From assembly GCF_002770725.1 (NCBI RefSeq), contig NZ_NQVN01000030.1, positions 1-44,798 on the forward strand: a DNA stretch of 44,798 bases, read 5' to 3'. The notes beneath the pieces were generated by a model. It worked only from the letters and a program-made list of their open reading frames with translations, searched no databases and was not told the DNA's origin. The stretch is from Pleomorphomonas carboxyditropha (GTDB lineage: Bacteria > Pseudomonadota > Alphaproteobacteria > Rhizobiales > Pleomorphomonadaceae). The position numbers and the translations under genes are program-made. Shown piece after piece: positions 19,050 to 31,836 of this stretch. Within the stretch, counting starts at the first letter, position 1. The number at the start of each line of letters is the position of its first letter.

Positions 19050-19061
19050 CAAAGCGCTTTG
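19050..19061. promoter_or_regulatory. LacI-family operator upstream of aglE
   Basis: CAAAGCGCTTTG is a perfect 12-bp palindrome with the central CG typical of LacI/GalR-family sites. It lies about 3-14 bases downstream of the predicted aglE transcription start, so a bound repressor would block the polymerase. It is in the divergent region with the lacI-family gene, the presumed regulator. Confidence 0.75.
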
Positions 19062-19070
19062 AACGCTCGG

Positions 19071-19099
19071 ATCATCCTTGAAAGCCGTGGCCCTGTCAA
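19071..19099 (-). promoter_or_regulatory. Sigma70-like promoter of the agl operon
   Basis: On the minus strand TTGACA (19099-19094) is followed after exactly 17 bases by GATGAT (19076-19071). The -35 is perfect and the -10 matches 4 of 6 positions. Transcription would start near 19064, just before the operator palindrome. Confidence 0.6.
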
Positions 19100-19290
19100 C
19101 TGGTCAATGTAACCGTTTGCAGGACGGATCCGGGGCTCGCGCGCCCCGCTGCGGGCCGTGCTGATCCTTTGAGCAAGGTGGACAATGGGTGTAACAGTAT
19201 CGCTGCAAATGGTAAGGCTCGCGCATCGGCGACGGCTGCCGGTTTGCGGGGGAACAACGAGGCGGCTTCCGATGACGACGGAAAATGATA

Positions 19291-20316
19291 ATGAATCTTA
19301 AGGAATTGGCCGCCGAGCTGCATCTTTCGCAGACGACCGTCAGCCGCGCGCTCAACGGATATCCCGAGGTCAGCGAAAAGACGCGCGAAATCGTGCTGGC
19401 CGCTGCGCAACGTTTCGGATACCGCCCCAGTCCGGCCGCCCGTCGCCTCGCCACCGGCCGTGCCCACGCTTTGGGCGTCGTGTTCAATGCCGAGCGAAAC
19501 GCATTCATGGATCCGCTTTTCGTCGAATATCTCGCCGGCGTCGCCGAGACCAGCGCCAAGGAGGGCTTCGACATCCTGATCAGTCCGTCGACGCCGCGCG
19601 ACGAGATCGTCAGCTTCGGCCGCCTGGCCCGCGACGGCACGGTCGATGTGGTCATCCTGTCGGCGCCCCAGGTCACCGACGCGCGCATCGCCCTGCTCAG
19701 CGAGCTGAAATTCCCCTTCGTCGTCCATGGCCGGCCACCGGCGCCGGCCGGCATCTCCTATATCGACATCGACAATTTCGGCGCCTTCCAGCAGGCGACC
19801 AGCTTCCTCATTCAGCTCGGCCACCGCCGCATCACGCTGATCAACGGCGAGGAGCACTTCACGTTCGCGCAGGACCGTTCTCGCGGCGCCGCCATCGCCT
19901 TCGCTGCCGCCGGTTTGCCGAACGATCTGCTCGACGAGCATTTCATGTCGATGACGGCCGAAAACGCCTATCGCTGCGCCCGCCAGGCCCTGGAGAGCGA
20001 CGCGCGGCCGACGGCCATCCTGTGCGGCTCCATCCTGGTGGCGCTCGGCGTGCTGCGGGCCGCCGCCGAACTCGGCCTCGAAGTGCCGCGTGACCTTTCG
20101 ATCGTCGCCCACGACGACGAGATGCCCGCCTTTCCCGCCGAGCAGTTCCATCCCCAGCTGACGACCACCCGGTCTTCGATCCGCGCCGCCGGCGCCCGCG
20201 TCGCCGAGATGGCGCTGGCGCGCGTCGCCGGGCAGAAACCCGGCGCGGTGGCCGAGGTCTGGCCGGTGCAACTGATCGTCCGCGGGTCGACGGCGGCTGC
20301 CCCGGAAAAGGTCTGA
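19291..20316 (+). CDS. aglR: LacI-family repressor of the agl operon
   Basis: The roughly 341-residue protein has the N-terminal LacI helix-turn-helix and hinge: 'MNLKELAAELHLSQTTVSRALNGYPEVSEKTREIVLAAAQRFGYRPSPAARRLATG' (residues 1-56). A periplasmic-binding-like effector domain follows ('LGVVFNAERN', 'VDVVILSAPQ', 'TAILCGSILVALGVLRAAAELGLEVPRDLSIVAHDD'). It would repress aglEFGAK until an alpha-glucoside binds. ATGs at 19285 and 19291 are both possible; the second matches the usual LacI N-terminus. It is transcribed divergently from aglE, as in Sinorhizobium. Confidence 0.92.
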   Translation: MNLKELAAELHLSQTTVSRALNGYPEVSEKTREIVLAAAQRFGYRPSPAARRLATGRAHALGVVFNAERNAFMDPLFVEYLAGVAETSAKEGFDILISPSTPRDEIVSFGRLARDGTVDVVILSAPQVTDARIALLSELKFPFVVHGRPPAPAGISYIDIDNFGAFQQATSFLIQLGHRRITLINGEEHFTFAQDRSRGAAIAFAAAGLPNDLLDEHFMSMTAENAYRCARQALESDARPTAILCGSILVALGVLRAAAELGLEVPRDLSIVAHDDEMPAFPAEQFHPQLTTTRSSIRAAGARVAEMALARVAGQKPGAVAEVWPVQLIVRGSTAAAPEKV

Positions 20317-20371
20317 GGCGAGATGCGCCTTGAAAGGTGTAACGGGGTGCAATTAGAATACAAAATCAGTA

Positions 20372-20387
20372 GATAATAGATATTATC
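20372..20387. promoter_or_regulatory. AT-rich palindrome upstream of cysD
   Basis: GATAAT (20372-20377) and ATTATC (20382-20387) form a perfect inverted repeat around AGAT, inside a markedly AT-rich patch in GC-rich surroundings, 185 bases before cysD. It may be a regulator site or part of the promoter of the sulfate-activation operon. The remainder of 20317-20571 shows no gene. Confidence 0.35.
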
Positions 20388-20571
20388 AACCGCATTCGCC
20401 GCTCCGCGAAAGCAAAACGCTCCCGACGGAAAGATTTTCTCTTTTCTCCTTTTGCCGGAGTGTGCGCTTTCTTGAGAGCGCGGGGGGAGCTTGGTACCGC
20501 TTCGTCAGCATCTCCGGTCAGGGGACCGGCAGAAGAAAGCGCGACGGCCGTCGCGCACGAGGTGAGTTCAG

Positions 20572-21480
20572 GTGTCCCAGGATCGTCTGACCCATTTGAA
20601 GCGTCTCGAAGCGGAATCCATCCACGTCATCCGCGAAGTCGCCGCCGAATTCCGCAATCCCGTGATGCTCTATTCGATCGGCAAGGACTCGTCGGTGATG
20701 CTGCGCCTGGCGCTCAAGGCCTTCTATCCGGGCAAGCTGCCGTTCCCGCTGCTGCACGTCGACACCACCTGGAAATTCCGCGAGATGATCGCCTTCCGCG
20801 ACGCGACCGTGCGGCGGGAAGGGCTCGACCTGATCGTCCACACCAACCGGGACGGCGTAGCCGCCGGCATCACGCCGTTCAGCCACGGCTCGTCGACCTA
20901 TACCAACGTCATGAAGACCGAGGCGCTGAAGCAGGCGCTGACCGCCCATGGCTTCGACGCGGCCTTCGGCGGCGCCCGCCGCGACGAGGAAAAGAGCAGG
21001 GCGAAGGAGCGCGTCTTCTCCTTCCGCACCGATACCCACGCCTGGGATCCCAAGAACCAGCGTCCGGAGCTGTGGCGCCTCTACAATTCCCGCGTCCGGC
21101 CGGGCGAGAGCATTCGCGTGTTTCCGCTGTCTAACTGGACCGAACTCGACATCTGGCAATACATCCTGCTCGAGAAGATCCCCATCGTGCCGCTCTACTT
21201 CTCCGCCGAGCGGCCGGTGGTCAACCGCGGCGGCCAATGGATCATGGTCGACGACGATCGCCTGCCGCTCGAGCCGGGCGAGACGCCGGAACTGCGCCGC
21301 GTCCGCTTCCGCACGCTCGGCTGCTACCCGCTGACCGCCGCCGTCGAGAGCGACGCCGCGACCCTGCCGGAAATCGTCCGCGAGATGCTGATCGCCCGCA
21401 CCTCCGAGCGCTCGGGCCGCCTGATCGATCACGACGATGCCGCCTCCATGGAAAAGAAGAAGCGGGAAGGCTATTTCTGA
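20572..21480 (+). CDS. cysD: Sulfate adenylyltransferase subunit 2
   Basis: The 302-residue protein has the adenine-nucleotide alpha-hydrolase PP-motif '[11 protein letters not shown]', '[17 protein letters not shown]', '[20 protein letters not shown]' and a typical end 'KKKREGYF'. With CysN it makes adenosine 5'-phosphosulfate from ATP and sulfate, the first step of sulfate assimilation. The start codon is GTG (20572), fixed by GAGGTGA (20560-20566) 5 bases upstream. Its stop overlaps the cysNC start (TGATG), so the subunits are translationally coupled. Confidence 0.96.
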   Translation: MSQDRLTHLKRLEAESIHVIREVAAEFRNPVMLYSIGKDSSVMLRLALKAFYPGKLPFPLLHVDTTWKFREMIAFRDATVRREGLDLIVHTNRDGVAAGITPFSHGSSTYTNVMKTEALKQALTAHGFDAAFGGARRDEEKSRAKERVFSFRTDTHAWDPKNQRPELWRLYNSRVRPGESIRVFPLSNWTELDIWQYILLEKIPIVPLYFSAERPVVNRGGQWIMVDDDRLPLEPGETPELRRVRFRTLGCYPLTAAVESDAATLPEIVREMLIARTSERSGRLIDHDDAASMEKKKREGYF

Positions 21481-23408
21481 TGACCGTCCTCGACCCGGCC
21501 GCTGCGACCGACGCTTCCACCTTTACCGACTATCTCGGGCGGCACGAGCGAAAGAGCCTCCTGCGCTTCCTTACCTGCGGTTCGGTCGACGATGGCAAGT
21601 CGACGCTGATCGGCCGCCTGCTTTACGATTCCAAGCTGCTGTTCGAGGACCAGTTGCTCAGCCTCGAGAAGGATTCGCGCAAGCACGGCACGGTCGGCGA
21701 CGACATCGATCTGGCGCTGCTCGTCGACGGCCTCGAGGCCGAACGCGAGCAGGGCATTACCATCGACGTCGCCTACCGCTTCTTTTCGACCGACAAGCGC
21801 AAGTTCATCGTCGCCGACACCCCTGGCCACGAACAGTATACGCGCAACATGGCGACCGGCGCCTCCACCTCCAACCTGGCGGTGATCCTGATCGACGCGC
21901 GGCGCGGCGTGCTGACCCAGACGCGCCGCCACTCGTTCATCGTGTCGCTGGTCGGCATCCGTCACGTGGTGCTGGCGGTCAACAAGATCGACCTGGTCGA
22001 CTTCTCCGAAGCCGTGTTCGGCGAGATCGTCGCCGAGTACCGCGCCTTTGCCGCCGATCTCGGCTTCGAGACGCTGACGGCCATTCCGCTCAGCGCCCGC
22101 TACGGCGACAACGTGCTCGAAAGGAGCGCCCGCCTGCCCTGGTATGCCGGCCCGACGCTGGTCGAGCATCTCGAGGACGTGATCGTCGACGACGTCGCCG
22201 CCGACAGGCCGTTTCGCCTGCCGGTGCAGTGGGTCAACCGGCCCAACCTCGATTTCCGCGGCTTCTCGGGCACCATCGCCTCCGGCATCGTGCGGCGCGG
22301 CGACGCCATCGTGGTGGCGAAATCCGGCCGCACCTCGACGGTGAAGTCCATCGTCACCTTCGACGGCGAGCTCGACGCCGCCTCGGCCGGCGAGGCGGTG
22401 ACGCTGACGCTCGCCGACGAGATCGACATCTCGCGCGGCGACGTGCTGTCGGCCGCCGCCGACCGGCCGGAGGTGTCCGACCAGTTCGTCGCCCATCTGA
22501 TCTGGATGGCCGACGAGCCGCTGCTGCCCGGCCGGCCCTATCTCCTCAAAATCGGCGCGCGCCAGGTGACCGCCCAGGTGACGGCGATCCGCCACAAGAT
22601 CGACGTCAATACCGGCGGCGAGCTGCCGGCCAAGAGCCTCGCCCTCAACGAGGTCGGCATCGCCAACCTGTCGCTGTCCGAGCCGGTCGCCTTCGACCCC
22701 TACGCCGTCAACCGCGAGACCGGCGCCTTCATCGTCATCGACCGGCTTTCCAACCTCACCGTTGGCGCCGGCATGATCGACCATGGCCTTCGCCGGGCGG
22801 GCAACATCCATTGGCAGGCGCTCGACGTCGACAAGCGGGCGCGGGCGCTCGCCAAGGGCCAGAAGCCGGCCGTCGTCTGGTTCACCGGCCTGTCCGGCGC
22901 CGGCAAGTCGACCATCGCCAACCTGGTCGAGAAGAAGCTGACGGCGCTCGGCCGCCACGCCTATATCCTCGACGGCGACAACGTCCGCCACGGCCTCAAC
23001 CGCGACCTCGGCTTTTCCGACGCCGACCGCGTCGAGAACATCCGGCGCGTCGCGGAGACGGCCAAATTGTTCGTCGACGCCGGCCTGATCGTGCTGGTGT
23101 CGTTCATCTCGCCGTTCCGCGCGGAGCGGCAACTGGCCCGCGAGCTGGTGGAGGAGGGCGAGTTCGTCGAGGTATTCGTCGACACGCCGCTCGACGTTGC
23201 CGAGGCTCGCGACCCCAAGGGCCTCTATGCCAAGGCGCGAGCCGGCGAGATTGCCCGCTTCACCGGCATTTCCTCGCCCTACGAGGCGCCGGACCGCCCC
23301 GAGATACATCTCGACACCACCTCGGCGGCCGCCGACCTGCTGGCCGAGCAGGTCGTCGCTCACCTGCAGGAGATCGGCATCGTACCGGGCGCCGACGTGA
23401 CTATCTGA
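21480..23408 (+). CDS. cysNC: Bifunctional sulfate adenylyltransferase subunit 1 / APS kinase
   Basis: The 642-residue fusion has an N-terminal CysN GTPase with G1 'GSVDDGKST' (residues 34-42), G3 '[12 protein letters not shown]' and G4 'NKIDLVD', plus EF-Tu-like beta-barrels. The C-terminal CysC kinase starts near residue 460 with P-loop 'GLSGAGKS' and '[20 protein letters not shown]'. GTP hydrolysis drives APS formation and the kinase phosphorylates APS to PAPS. The NodQ-like fusion is common in rhizobia and other alphaproteobacteria. No nod genes are nearby, so a housekeeping role is expected. Only 3 bases separate its stop from the end of the convergent MFS gene. Confidence 0.96.
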   Translation: MTVLDPAAATDASTFTDYLGRHERKSLLRFLTCGSVDDGKSTLIGRLLYDSKLLFEDQLLSLEKDSRKHGTVGDDIDLALLVDGLEAEREQGITIDVAYRFFSTDKRKFIVADTPGHEQYTRNMATGASTSNLAVILIDARRGVLTQTRRHSFIVSLVGIRHVVLAVNKIDLVDFSEAVFGEIVAEYRAFAADLGFETLTAIPLSARYGDNVLERSARLPWYAGPTLVEHLEDVIVDDVAADRPFRLPVQWVNRPNLDFRGFSGTIASGIVRRGDAIVVAKSGRTSTVKSIVTFDGELDAASAGEAVTLTLADEIDISRGDVLSAAADRPEVSDQFVAHLIWMADEPLLPGRPYLLKIGARQVTAQVTAIRHKIDVNTGGELPAKSLALNEVGIANLSLSEPVAFDPYAVNRETGAFIVIDRLSNLTVGAGMIDHGLRRAGNIHWQALDVDKRARALAKGQKPAVVWFTGLSGAGKSTIANLVEKKLTALGRHAYILDGDNVRHGLNRDLGFSDADRVENIRRVAETAKLFVDAGLIVLVSFISPFRAERQLARELVEEGEFVEVFVDTPLDVAEARDPKGLYAKARAGEIARFTGISSPYEAPDRPEIHLDTTSAAADLLAEQVVAHLQEIGIVPGADVTI

Positions 23409-23411
23409 CGC

Positions 23412-24821
23412 TCACCCGTGCGGGCCGGCCCGATGGAGCCGGCCCATGCGGAGCGCGAAGATGAGCGGCGGCAGCGCCAGGAGCGCGGCGGCCGCGAAGA
23501 CGACGATCATCGCGAAACGCAGACCTTCCGGCGAGCGGTCGGTCGCGAAGCCGGCCAGGTTGGCGACCAGACCGAAGATTGCCGAGCCCGCCGCGTAGCC
23601 GGCCGATTGCAGCGTCGGCAGCAGCGCCGACGCCTTGTCGCGCTCGCGCTCGGGATGGCTTTCCATCACCACCTGGCAGAGGCTGCCCCAGGCGATACCC
23701 ATGCCGAGGCCGATCACCAACTGGCTGAGCATGACCAATGCCAGCAGATGCTGGGCCATGGCGACGAGGCCGACAATGAGCCCGGCCACCACCACCGACG
23801 CGCCCAGCGCCACGAATGCCAGCCGTCTTGCCATGCCGTCGTAATTGGCGACCGTCACCGCGCCGCCGCTCCAGGCGACGGCCAGAATGGCGCCGATGCC
23901 GCCGGCCACCGCCGGCCCGTATCCCCAGAGATGCTGCACGGCGTAGACTAGGAACACGCCGGTCACCGCTTGGGCGAGCGGCAGGAAGAAGACCGCCCAG
24001 AGACCGAGCCCCGGCACGCTGGAAAGGCCGAAGGCGCTCCGCGGCAGGATCGACACGCGGGCGGAAAGGTCGATGCGCACGGCCGCGGTGAGGCAGAGAG
24101 CCGCCCCCGCCACCACGATGGCCGCCTGCCAGGTTTGTTCGAGCGCGACACCGGCAACCGAGATCGCCATCATGGCCAGCGCCACGAGACCGAGCCGCAG
24201 GCCGGGGAAGATGCCGGCGTCGTGGTTGCGCGCTTCCTGCGGCACCGCCAGGTGGACCAGCGTCAGGAATACGGCGACGATCGGCAGGTTGATCAGGAAG
24301 GCGGCGCGCCAGCTCACCATTTCGGTGATGACGCCGGCCAGCACCGGTCCGCCGAAGGCGGCGATGGCCCAGACGATCGCCTCGGCGCCGAACAGCTTGG
24401 CGACCAGCCGCGACGGAAAGAGCTGCGGAATCAGCGCGAAGGCAACGGCGGCAACCAGCCCTTCGCCGGCGCCCTGAACGGTGCGTCCGACCAGTACCAG
24501 CTCCATATTGGGGGACAGCGCGGCGAAGAGCGTGCCGACGGCGAACACGCCGCTCGCCGCGAACAGACAGCGCCGCGCGCCGAAGCGCGCCTTGAGGAGC
24601 GGCGCCGAGGCGCCGGCGGTGATCGAGGCGACGATATAGACGGTGAGCGTCCAGGAGATGTAGGCCTCGCCATGCAATTCGCCCACCGCCGTCGGCATCG
24701 CGGTCGATACCAGGAAGGCGTTGAAGGCGAAGATCGCGGCGGCGAGCATCAGCGTCAGGGAGGCCGCCAGATAGGACGGCGAGACGAGCTCGGACCAGCG
24801 GCCGGAGGAAGTGGAACTCAT
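23412..24821 (-). CDS. MFS transporter, drug:H+ antiporter-like
   Basis: The 469-residue protein has many hydrophobic segments and exporter-type signatures: 'NAFLVSTAMPTAVGELHGEAYISWTLTVYIVA', 'ALSPNMELVLVGRTVQGAGEGLVAAVAFALIPQLFP' (motif C region) and 'AIAAFGGPVLAGVITEMVSWRAAFLINLP'. This is the layout of DHA-group exporters of drugs or metabolites. No partner membrane-fusion protein is encoded nearby, so it probably acts alone in the inner membrane. The ATG at 24821 has only a weak ribosome binding site. The substrate cannot be predicted. Confidence 0.85.
   Translation of the reverse strand: MSSTSSGRWSELVSPSYLAASLTLMLAAAIFAFNAFLVSTAMPTAVGELHGEAYISWTLTVYIVASITAGASAPLLKARFGARRCLFAASGVFAVGTLFAALSPNMELVLVGRTVQGAGEGLVAAVAFALIPQLFPSRLVAKLFGAEAIVWAIAAFGGPVLAGVITEMVSWRAAFLINLPIVAVFLTLVHLAVPQEARNHDAGIFPGLRLGLVALAMMAISVAGVALEQTWQAAIVVAGAALCLTAAVRIDLSARVSILPRSAFGLSSVPGLGLWAVFFLPLAQAVTGVFLVYAVQHLWGYGPAVAGGIGAILAVAWSGGAVTVANYDGMARRLAFVALGASVVVAGLIVGLVAMAQHLLALVMLSQLVIGLGMGIAWGSLCQVVMESHPERERDKASALLPTLQSAGYAAGSAIFGLVANLAGFATDRSPEGLRFAMIVVFAAAALLALPPLIFALRMGRLHRAGPHG
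23422..23445. terminator. Hairpin overlapping the end of the MFS gene
   Basis: GGGCCGGC (23422-23429) and GCCGGCCC (23438-23445) form an 8-bp stem just inside the last codons of the minus-strand gene and 14 bases after the cysNC stop. With only 3 bases between the convergent genes it is the only structure available to end cysNC transcription; no T-run is seen. Confidence 0.3.
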
Positions 24822-24978
24822 GATGAAAAGGCCGAAGCAATGCTTGAAAAGGGTGCTCCCTATAGCAGCCTTCGGCGGTCGCCGATATGGTGGACAACCG
24901 GCGATCGTTTACTTTCATCGGGAAAATCGGCTAACAGACGGAGCCGAATTCCCTCACCGATTTTCGGGAGAACTGCCG

Positions 24979-25272
24979 ATGTCCGGGCTCAGCCGATCGT
25001 CCGACGACCTGTCGCCGCGACGCCGGAAAATTCTCTACCACGCCTGGCACCGCGGCACGCGCGAGCTGGATCTCCTGCTCGGCCGCTTCGCCGACAGCGC
25101 CATCGGCGAGCTGACGGACGCCGAGCTCGACGAGTTCGAGGCGTTGCTGGAGGTCGACGACCGGGAATTGTTCGGCTGGATTCTCGGCAGGTTGCCGGTG
25201 CCGGAGACTGCCCCGAAGGCGGTGTTCTCAAAGGTGCTCGCCTTCGCCCGCGAGCATCCAGTCGCCGGATAA
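24979..25272 (+). CDS. sdhE: Succinate dehydrogenase assembly factor 2 (flavinylation factor)
   Basis: The 97-residue protein carries the SdhE/Sdh5 pattern 'RRRKILYHAWHRGTRELDLLLGRFAD', including the essential RG(T)xE motif, followed by 'LDEFEALLEVDDRELFGWILGR'. It assists covalent FAD attachment to the SdhA subunit. The ATG at 24979 has GGGAGAA 7 bases upstream; 56 additional upstream codons are not supported. sdhE next to mfd is the usual order in alphaproteobacteria, but here a diguanylate-cyclase gene in opposite orientation lies between them and overlaps the last 45 bases of sdhE. Confidence 0.92.
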   Translation: MSGLSRSSDDLSPRRRKILYHAWHRGTRELDLLLGRFADSAIGELTDAELDEFEALLEVDDRELFGWILGRLPVPETAPKAVFSKVLAFAREHPVAG

Positions 25273-26496
25273 GCCGCCCTCGGACAGCGGCGGAGCGGCC
25301 GTCGCGCGCCCTGCCGGCTGGGAAGCCTGCGCGGACTGGCGGTGGACGGCGACACGGTCACGGCCGTCGCTCTTGGCCTTGTAGAGCGCGGTGTCGGCCG
25401 CGCCGTGCAGCGCCTCGTAGTCCGAACCGGCCTCCGCGACGCCGGCGACCCCGCCGCTCACCGTGATGCGAAGGTCGCCGCGGGCGGTAGCCAAGTGAAA
25501 GGCCTGCGTCAACTGGCGGATACGCTCGGCAACGGCCGCCGCCGTCTCGGCGTCGGCGTCCGGCAGGAACAGCGCGAACTCTTCGCCACCGATCCGCGCA
25601 GCGATGGCACGCTGGGGCGCCGCCTTGGCGAGAATGCCGGCAAATTCAACGAGCGCCCGGTCACCCATCAGATGGCCGTGGGTATCGTTGATGTGCTTGA
25701 AGTGGTCGAGGTCGAACAGCACCAGCGCGCCGCGGCCGGGGGACGTGGCAAGCCGCGGCAGAATGTCGTCGAGAAGGCGGCGGCGGTTGGCGAGCCCCGT
25801 CAGCCCGTCGGTTTCCGCTGCGATGCGAAACCGCCGTTCCGAGCGCTGACCGACCAGGGCCAGTTGCAGCAGCCCGAAGAAGACGATGAAGCCGGTCGAC
25901 CCGATCAGCGTCAGCGCTATCGGCATGCCGTCCGGAATAGTGATGGTGGTCGGATCGACCGGCGAGACCATCAGATAGACGATGCGGGCCACCAGCAGGA
26001 CCTGCTGGACGACGATGACCCCCACCGTCAGCAGCAGGGCGGGCAAAGGCTCCTTCCGCCAATGCTCGACGAGATCGATGCCGACGGCCAGGAGGTAGAT
26101 GAACTGGCCGGCCGAGACCACCTGCACCCTGAGGTTGATGTCGGCGAAGAGTTGCCGATCGCTGGCGAAAACCAGCCAGCAAAACCCGCCGAGCAGGGCG
26201 AGCAGGAGGTCATGCCGGCCGGTCTTGCCTATGAAGTGCCGATAGCCGAGCCAGACCAGGCCGACCGCCAGCAGCAGGAAAACGTTGCCGACGATGATGG
26301 ACAGAAACGCCGAAATGTGGCCGCGCAGCCCGACCATCACCATGGAAAGCGTGGCGAGTCCGTAGGCGATACCCCAGAGAAGGACGCAGACCTCGTTCCT
26401 CACCGCCCGCCAGATCAGCAGATGGCTGGCCGAAACGCAGGCGCCGGTCACGGCCGCTGCGATCAGCAGAGACGGAACATCCAGAAACGCGCTCAC
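25228..26496 (-). CDS. Membrane-bound diguanylate cyclase (GGDEF), intact active site
   Basis: The 422-residue protein has six or seven predicted membrane helices in residues 5-215, then a GGDEF domain: 'AETDGLTGLANRRRLLDDIL', metal-binding 'LFDLDHFKHINDTHGHLMGDRAL' and the active-site loop 'RIGGEEFALF' (residues 301-310). It should make cyclic di-GMP from two GTP. The inhibitory I-site (RxxD six residues before the motif) is absent: P294 and A297 occupy those places, so product inhibition may be lost. It starts with GTG behind AGGA. Its 3' end overlaps sdhE by 45 bases on the opposite strand. A related GGDEF gene lies just beyond mfd. Confidence 0.9.
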   Translation of the reverse strand: MSAFLDVPSLLIAAAVTGACVSASHLLIWRAVRNEVCVLLWGIAYGLATLSMVMVGLRGHISAFLSIIVGNVFLLLAVGLVWLGYRHFIGKTGRHDLLLALLGGFCWLVFASDRQLFADINLRVQVVSAGQFIYLLAVGIDLVEHWRKEPLPALLLTVGVIVVQQVLLVARIVYLMVSPVDPTTITIPDGMPIALTLIGSTGFIVFFGLLQLALVGQRSERRFRIAAETDGLTGLANRRRLLDDILPRLATSPGRGALVLFDLDHFKHINDTHGHLMGDRALVEFAGILAKAAPQRAIAARIGGEEFALFLPDADAETAAAVAERIRQLTQAFHLATARGDLRITVSGGVAGVAEAGSDYEALHGAADTALYKAKSDGRDRVAVHRQSAQASQPAGRATAAPPLSEGGLSGDWMLAGEGEHL

Positions 26497-26853
26497 GACG
26501 GGATCCTTTTCGGTATCGCCCGACGATAAATCGCCTGCCGGCAGAAGAGGGCGCCTCGCGACAACCTTTTATAGAATCATCGCTAAATAGATTACTGATT
26601 GGATACGAGAAACAATATCCTTGTTGAAGAATGCGTGAACGGCAGCCGAGCCTTCATGTCGCCACGCCGCTTCGCATAGCCTCCGCGAGGGCGCCGCCGG
26701 GGTGGCCGTACTCGGCCGCCGCCCGGATCGGCCCTGCCGGAAAATTGCTAAGCCATTGGAATTTTTTGATTTTTTGTTTTTGCGCGGGGTTTCCTTTTCA
26801 CCCGGGATGTTTTAGAAGGTCACGTTTCCTCCCTGAGCAGATATCCATTCGCC
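26497..26853. other. Divergent promoter region between the GGDEF gene and mfd
   Basis: The 357 bases contain an AT-rich tract (about 26570-26635) next to the GGDEF gene and a T-rich run (26760-26785) before mfd. Both suit promoters. No convincing gene, repeat or RNA is seen. Confidence 0.5.
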
Positions 26854-30489
<3,636 letters not shown>

Positions 30490-30614
30490 ATCGGCCGAAG
30501 GCCGGAATTCTTGGCTTCGTGCCCTGAATTCTACACGTTTCTGACACAATCGAGTATTGAAGTAGCTATTCTTGAGGAGAGGTGACCCCGCGGTTGGAAA
30601 GCGTGGAGGTCGTC

Positions 30615-31823
30615 ATGAGCGAATTGATCAACGTTTCAACGTTGTTGCTGGTGGGCGTGCTCGGCGGGATGACGGCCGGCACGGCCTTCGGCTTTATCTG
30701 GCTGACCGAGCGACGCAACCCCGCCTTGGGCGTATGGGCCGCCTCGTTGTGGCTCGGCGCCGCCGCCTGCGCTTTCTACATGTTGCGTCCCGTGGTGCCG
30801 GACTGGACGTCGGTGCTGTTCGGCAACGCCGTGCTGGCTTTCGCCTATGGCCTGATCTGGCTCGGCTTCCGGCTTTTTGAGGGCTGCCGGCCGGTTGTTT
30901 GGAAGGCGGCGATCGGCGCGGTCGCCTGGCTGCCGTTCGTCGCCATTCCCCTGCTGCGCGACGAGCCGGCCTTGCACGCGGCACTGGCGGCGCTGGTGAT
31001 GTCGCTTTATTCGCTGGCCATCGCCTGGAGACTGGTCCAACGCCGCCGGATCGAGCCGCTGCCGGCTCGGTTGCCGACCGCCGTGCTGTTCGCCGCCCAC
31101 GGCACGCTCTATGCGTTCCGCGTGCCGTTGCTGCTGCTCCTGCCCGATCTCGGCTTAGGCGCCACCTTCGACCAGTCGCCGCTGTTCATTGCCGGCGTGT
31201 TCGAGGCGCTGCTGTTCACGCTGTTCCTGGTCGTCGCCATGCTGACGCTGATCGCCCAGCGCGACGCTCACTTTCATCGCAAGGCCGCCAATATCGACGC
31301 GCTGACCAGCCTGCCCAACCGGGCGGCCTTCTTTCGCGCCGCCGAGGCGCTGCTGCAGGGCGGCGGCGGGCGCGGCGTGCTGATGGTATTCGACCTCGAC
31401 CATTTCCACTTCGTCAACGACCGGTTCGGCCGCGAGGAGGGTGACCGGGCGCTACGAGCCTTCGCCCAGGTGCTGCATCGCGAGGTGCGGCCGCCCGACA
31501 TCGTCGCGCGGGTCGGCGACGAGGAGTTCGCGCTGTTCATGCCGTCGATCCGGCTCGACGTCGGCCTGTCGATTGCCGAATATCTTTGCCGCCGGACCGA
31601 GGAGTTGAAGCTCATGACCGACGGCGGCGAGCGTATTCCGCTCACCACCAGCGCCGGCGTGGCGGCCGTCGCCGATGTCGGCCCCGACATCGGGGCGCTG
31701 ATGGCCGCCGCCGGCGCGGCGCTGGCCGAGGCCAAGCGCATCGGCCGCAACCGCTGCCGCGCCTATCGCGTCGCGTCGAAGCTGCACGACCGGTTGGTGG
31801 ACGATTGGCTCAAGACCGGCTGA
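30615..31823 (+). CDS. Membrane GGDEF-domain protein with degenerate active site and intact I-site
   Basis: The 402-residue protein has an N-terminal half of about seven hydrophobic segments, like the GGDEF protein at 25228-26496, then a GGDEF domain. 'NIDALTSLPNRAAFF' and 'VFDLDHFHFVNDRFGREEGDRAL' keep the metal-binding aspartates, but the signature loop reads 'RVGDEEFALF' (301-305 GDEEF), with the second glycine replaced by Asp. The RxxD I-site is present at the canonical spacing (R292, D295). This suggests a cyclic di-GMP receptor rather than a cyclase (inference). GGAGG 5-6 bases upstream selects the ATG at 30615. It is 126 bases downstream of mfd. Confidence 0.88.
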   Translation: MSELINVSTLLLVGVLGGMTAGTAFGFIWLTERRNPALGVWAASLWLGAAACAFYMLRPVVPDWTSVLFGNAVLAFAYGLIWLGFRLFEGCRPVVWKAAIGAVAWLPFVAIPLLRDEPALHAALAALVMSLYSLAIAWRLVQRRRIEPLPARLPTAVLFAAHGTLYAFRVPLLLLLPDLGLGATFDQSPLFIAGVFEALLFTLFLVVAMLTLIAQRDAHFHRKAANIDALTSLPNRAAFFRAAEALLQGGGGRGVLMVFDLDHFHFVNDRFGREEGDRALRAFAQVLHREVRPPDIVARVGDEEFALFMPSIRLDVGLSIAEYLCRRTEELKLMTDGGERIPLTTSAGVAAVADVGPDIGALMAAAGAALAEAKRIGRNRCRAYRVASKLHDRLVDDWLKTG

Positions 31824-31836
31824 AACATTTCCGTTT

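Noticed and set aside
21471-23363. 630-codon open frame antisense to cysNC
   Set aside because: The same GC-bias shadow; cysNC is unambiguous.
21480-23408. cysNC as nodulation gene nodQ
   Set aside because: The fusion has NodQ layout, but there are no nod, nif or fix genes or nod boxes nearby, so a housekeeping sulfate-assimilation role is simpler.
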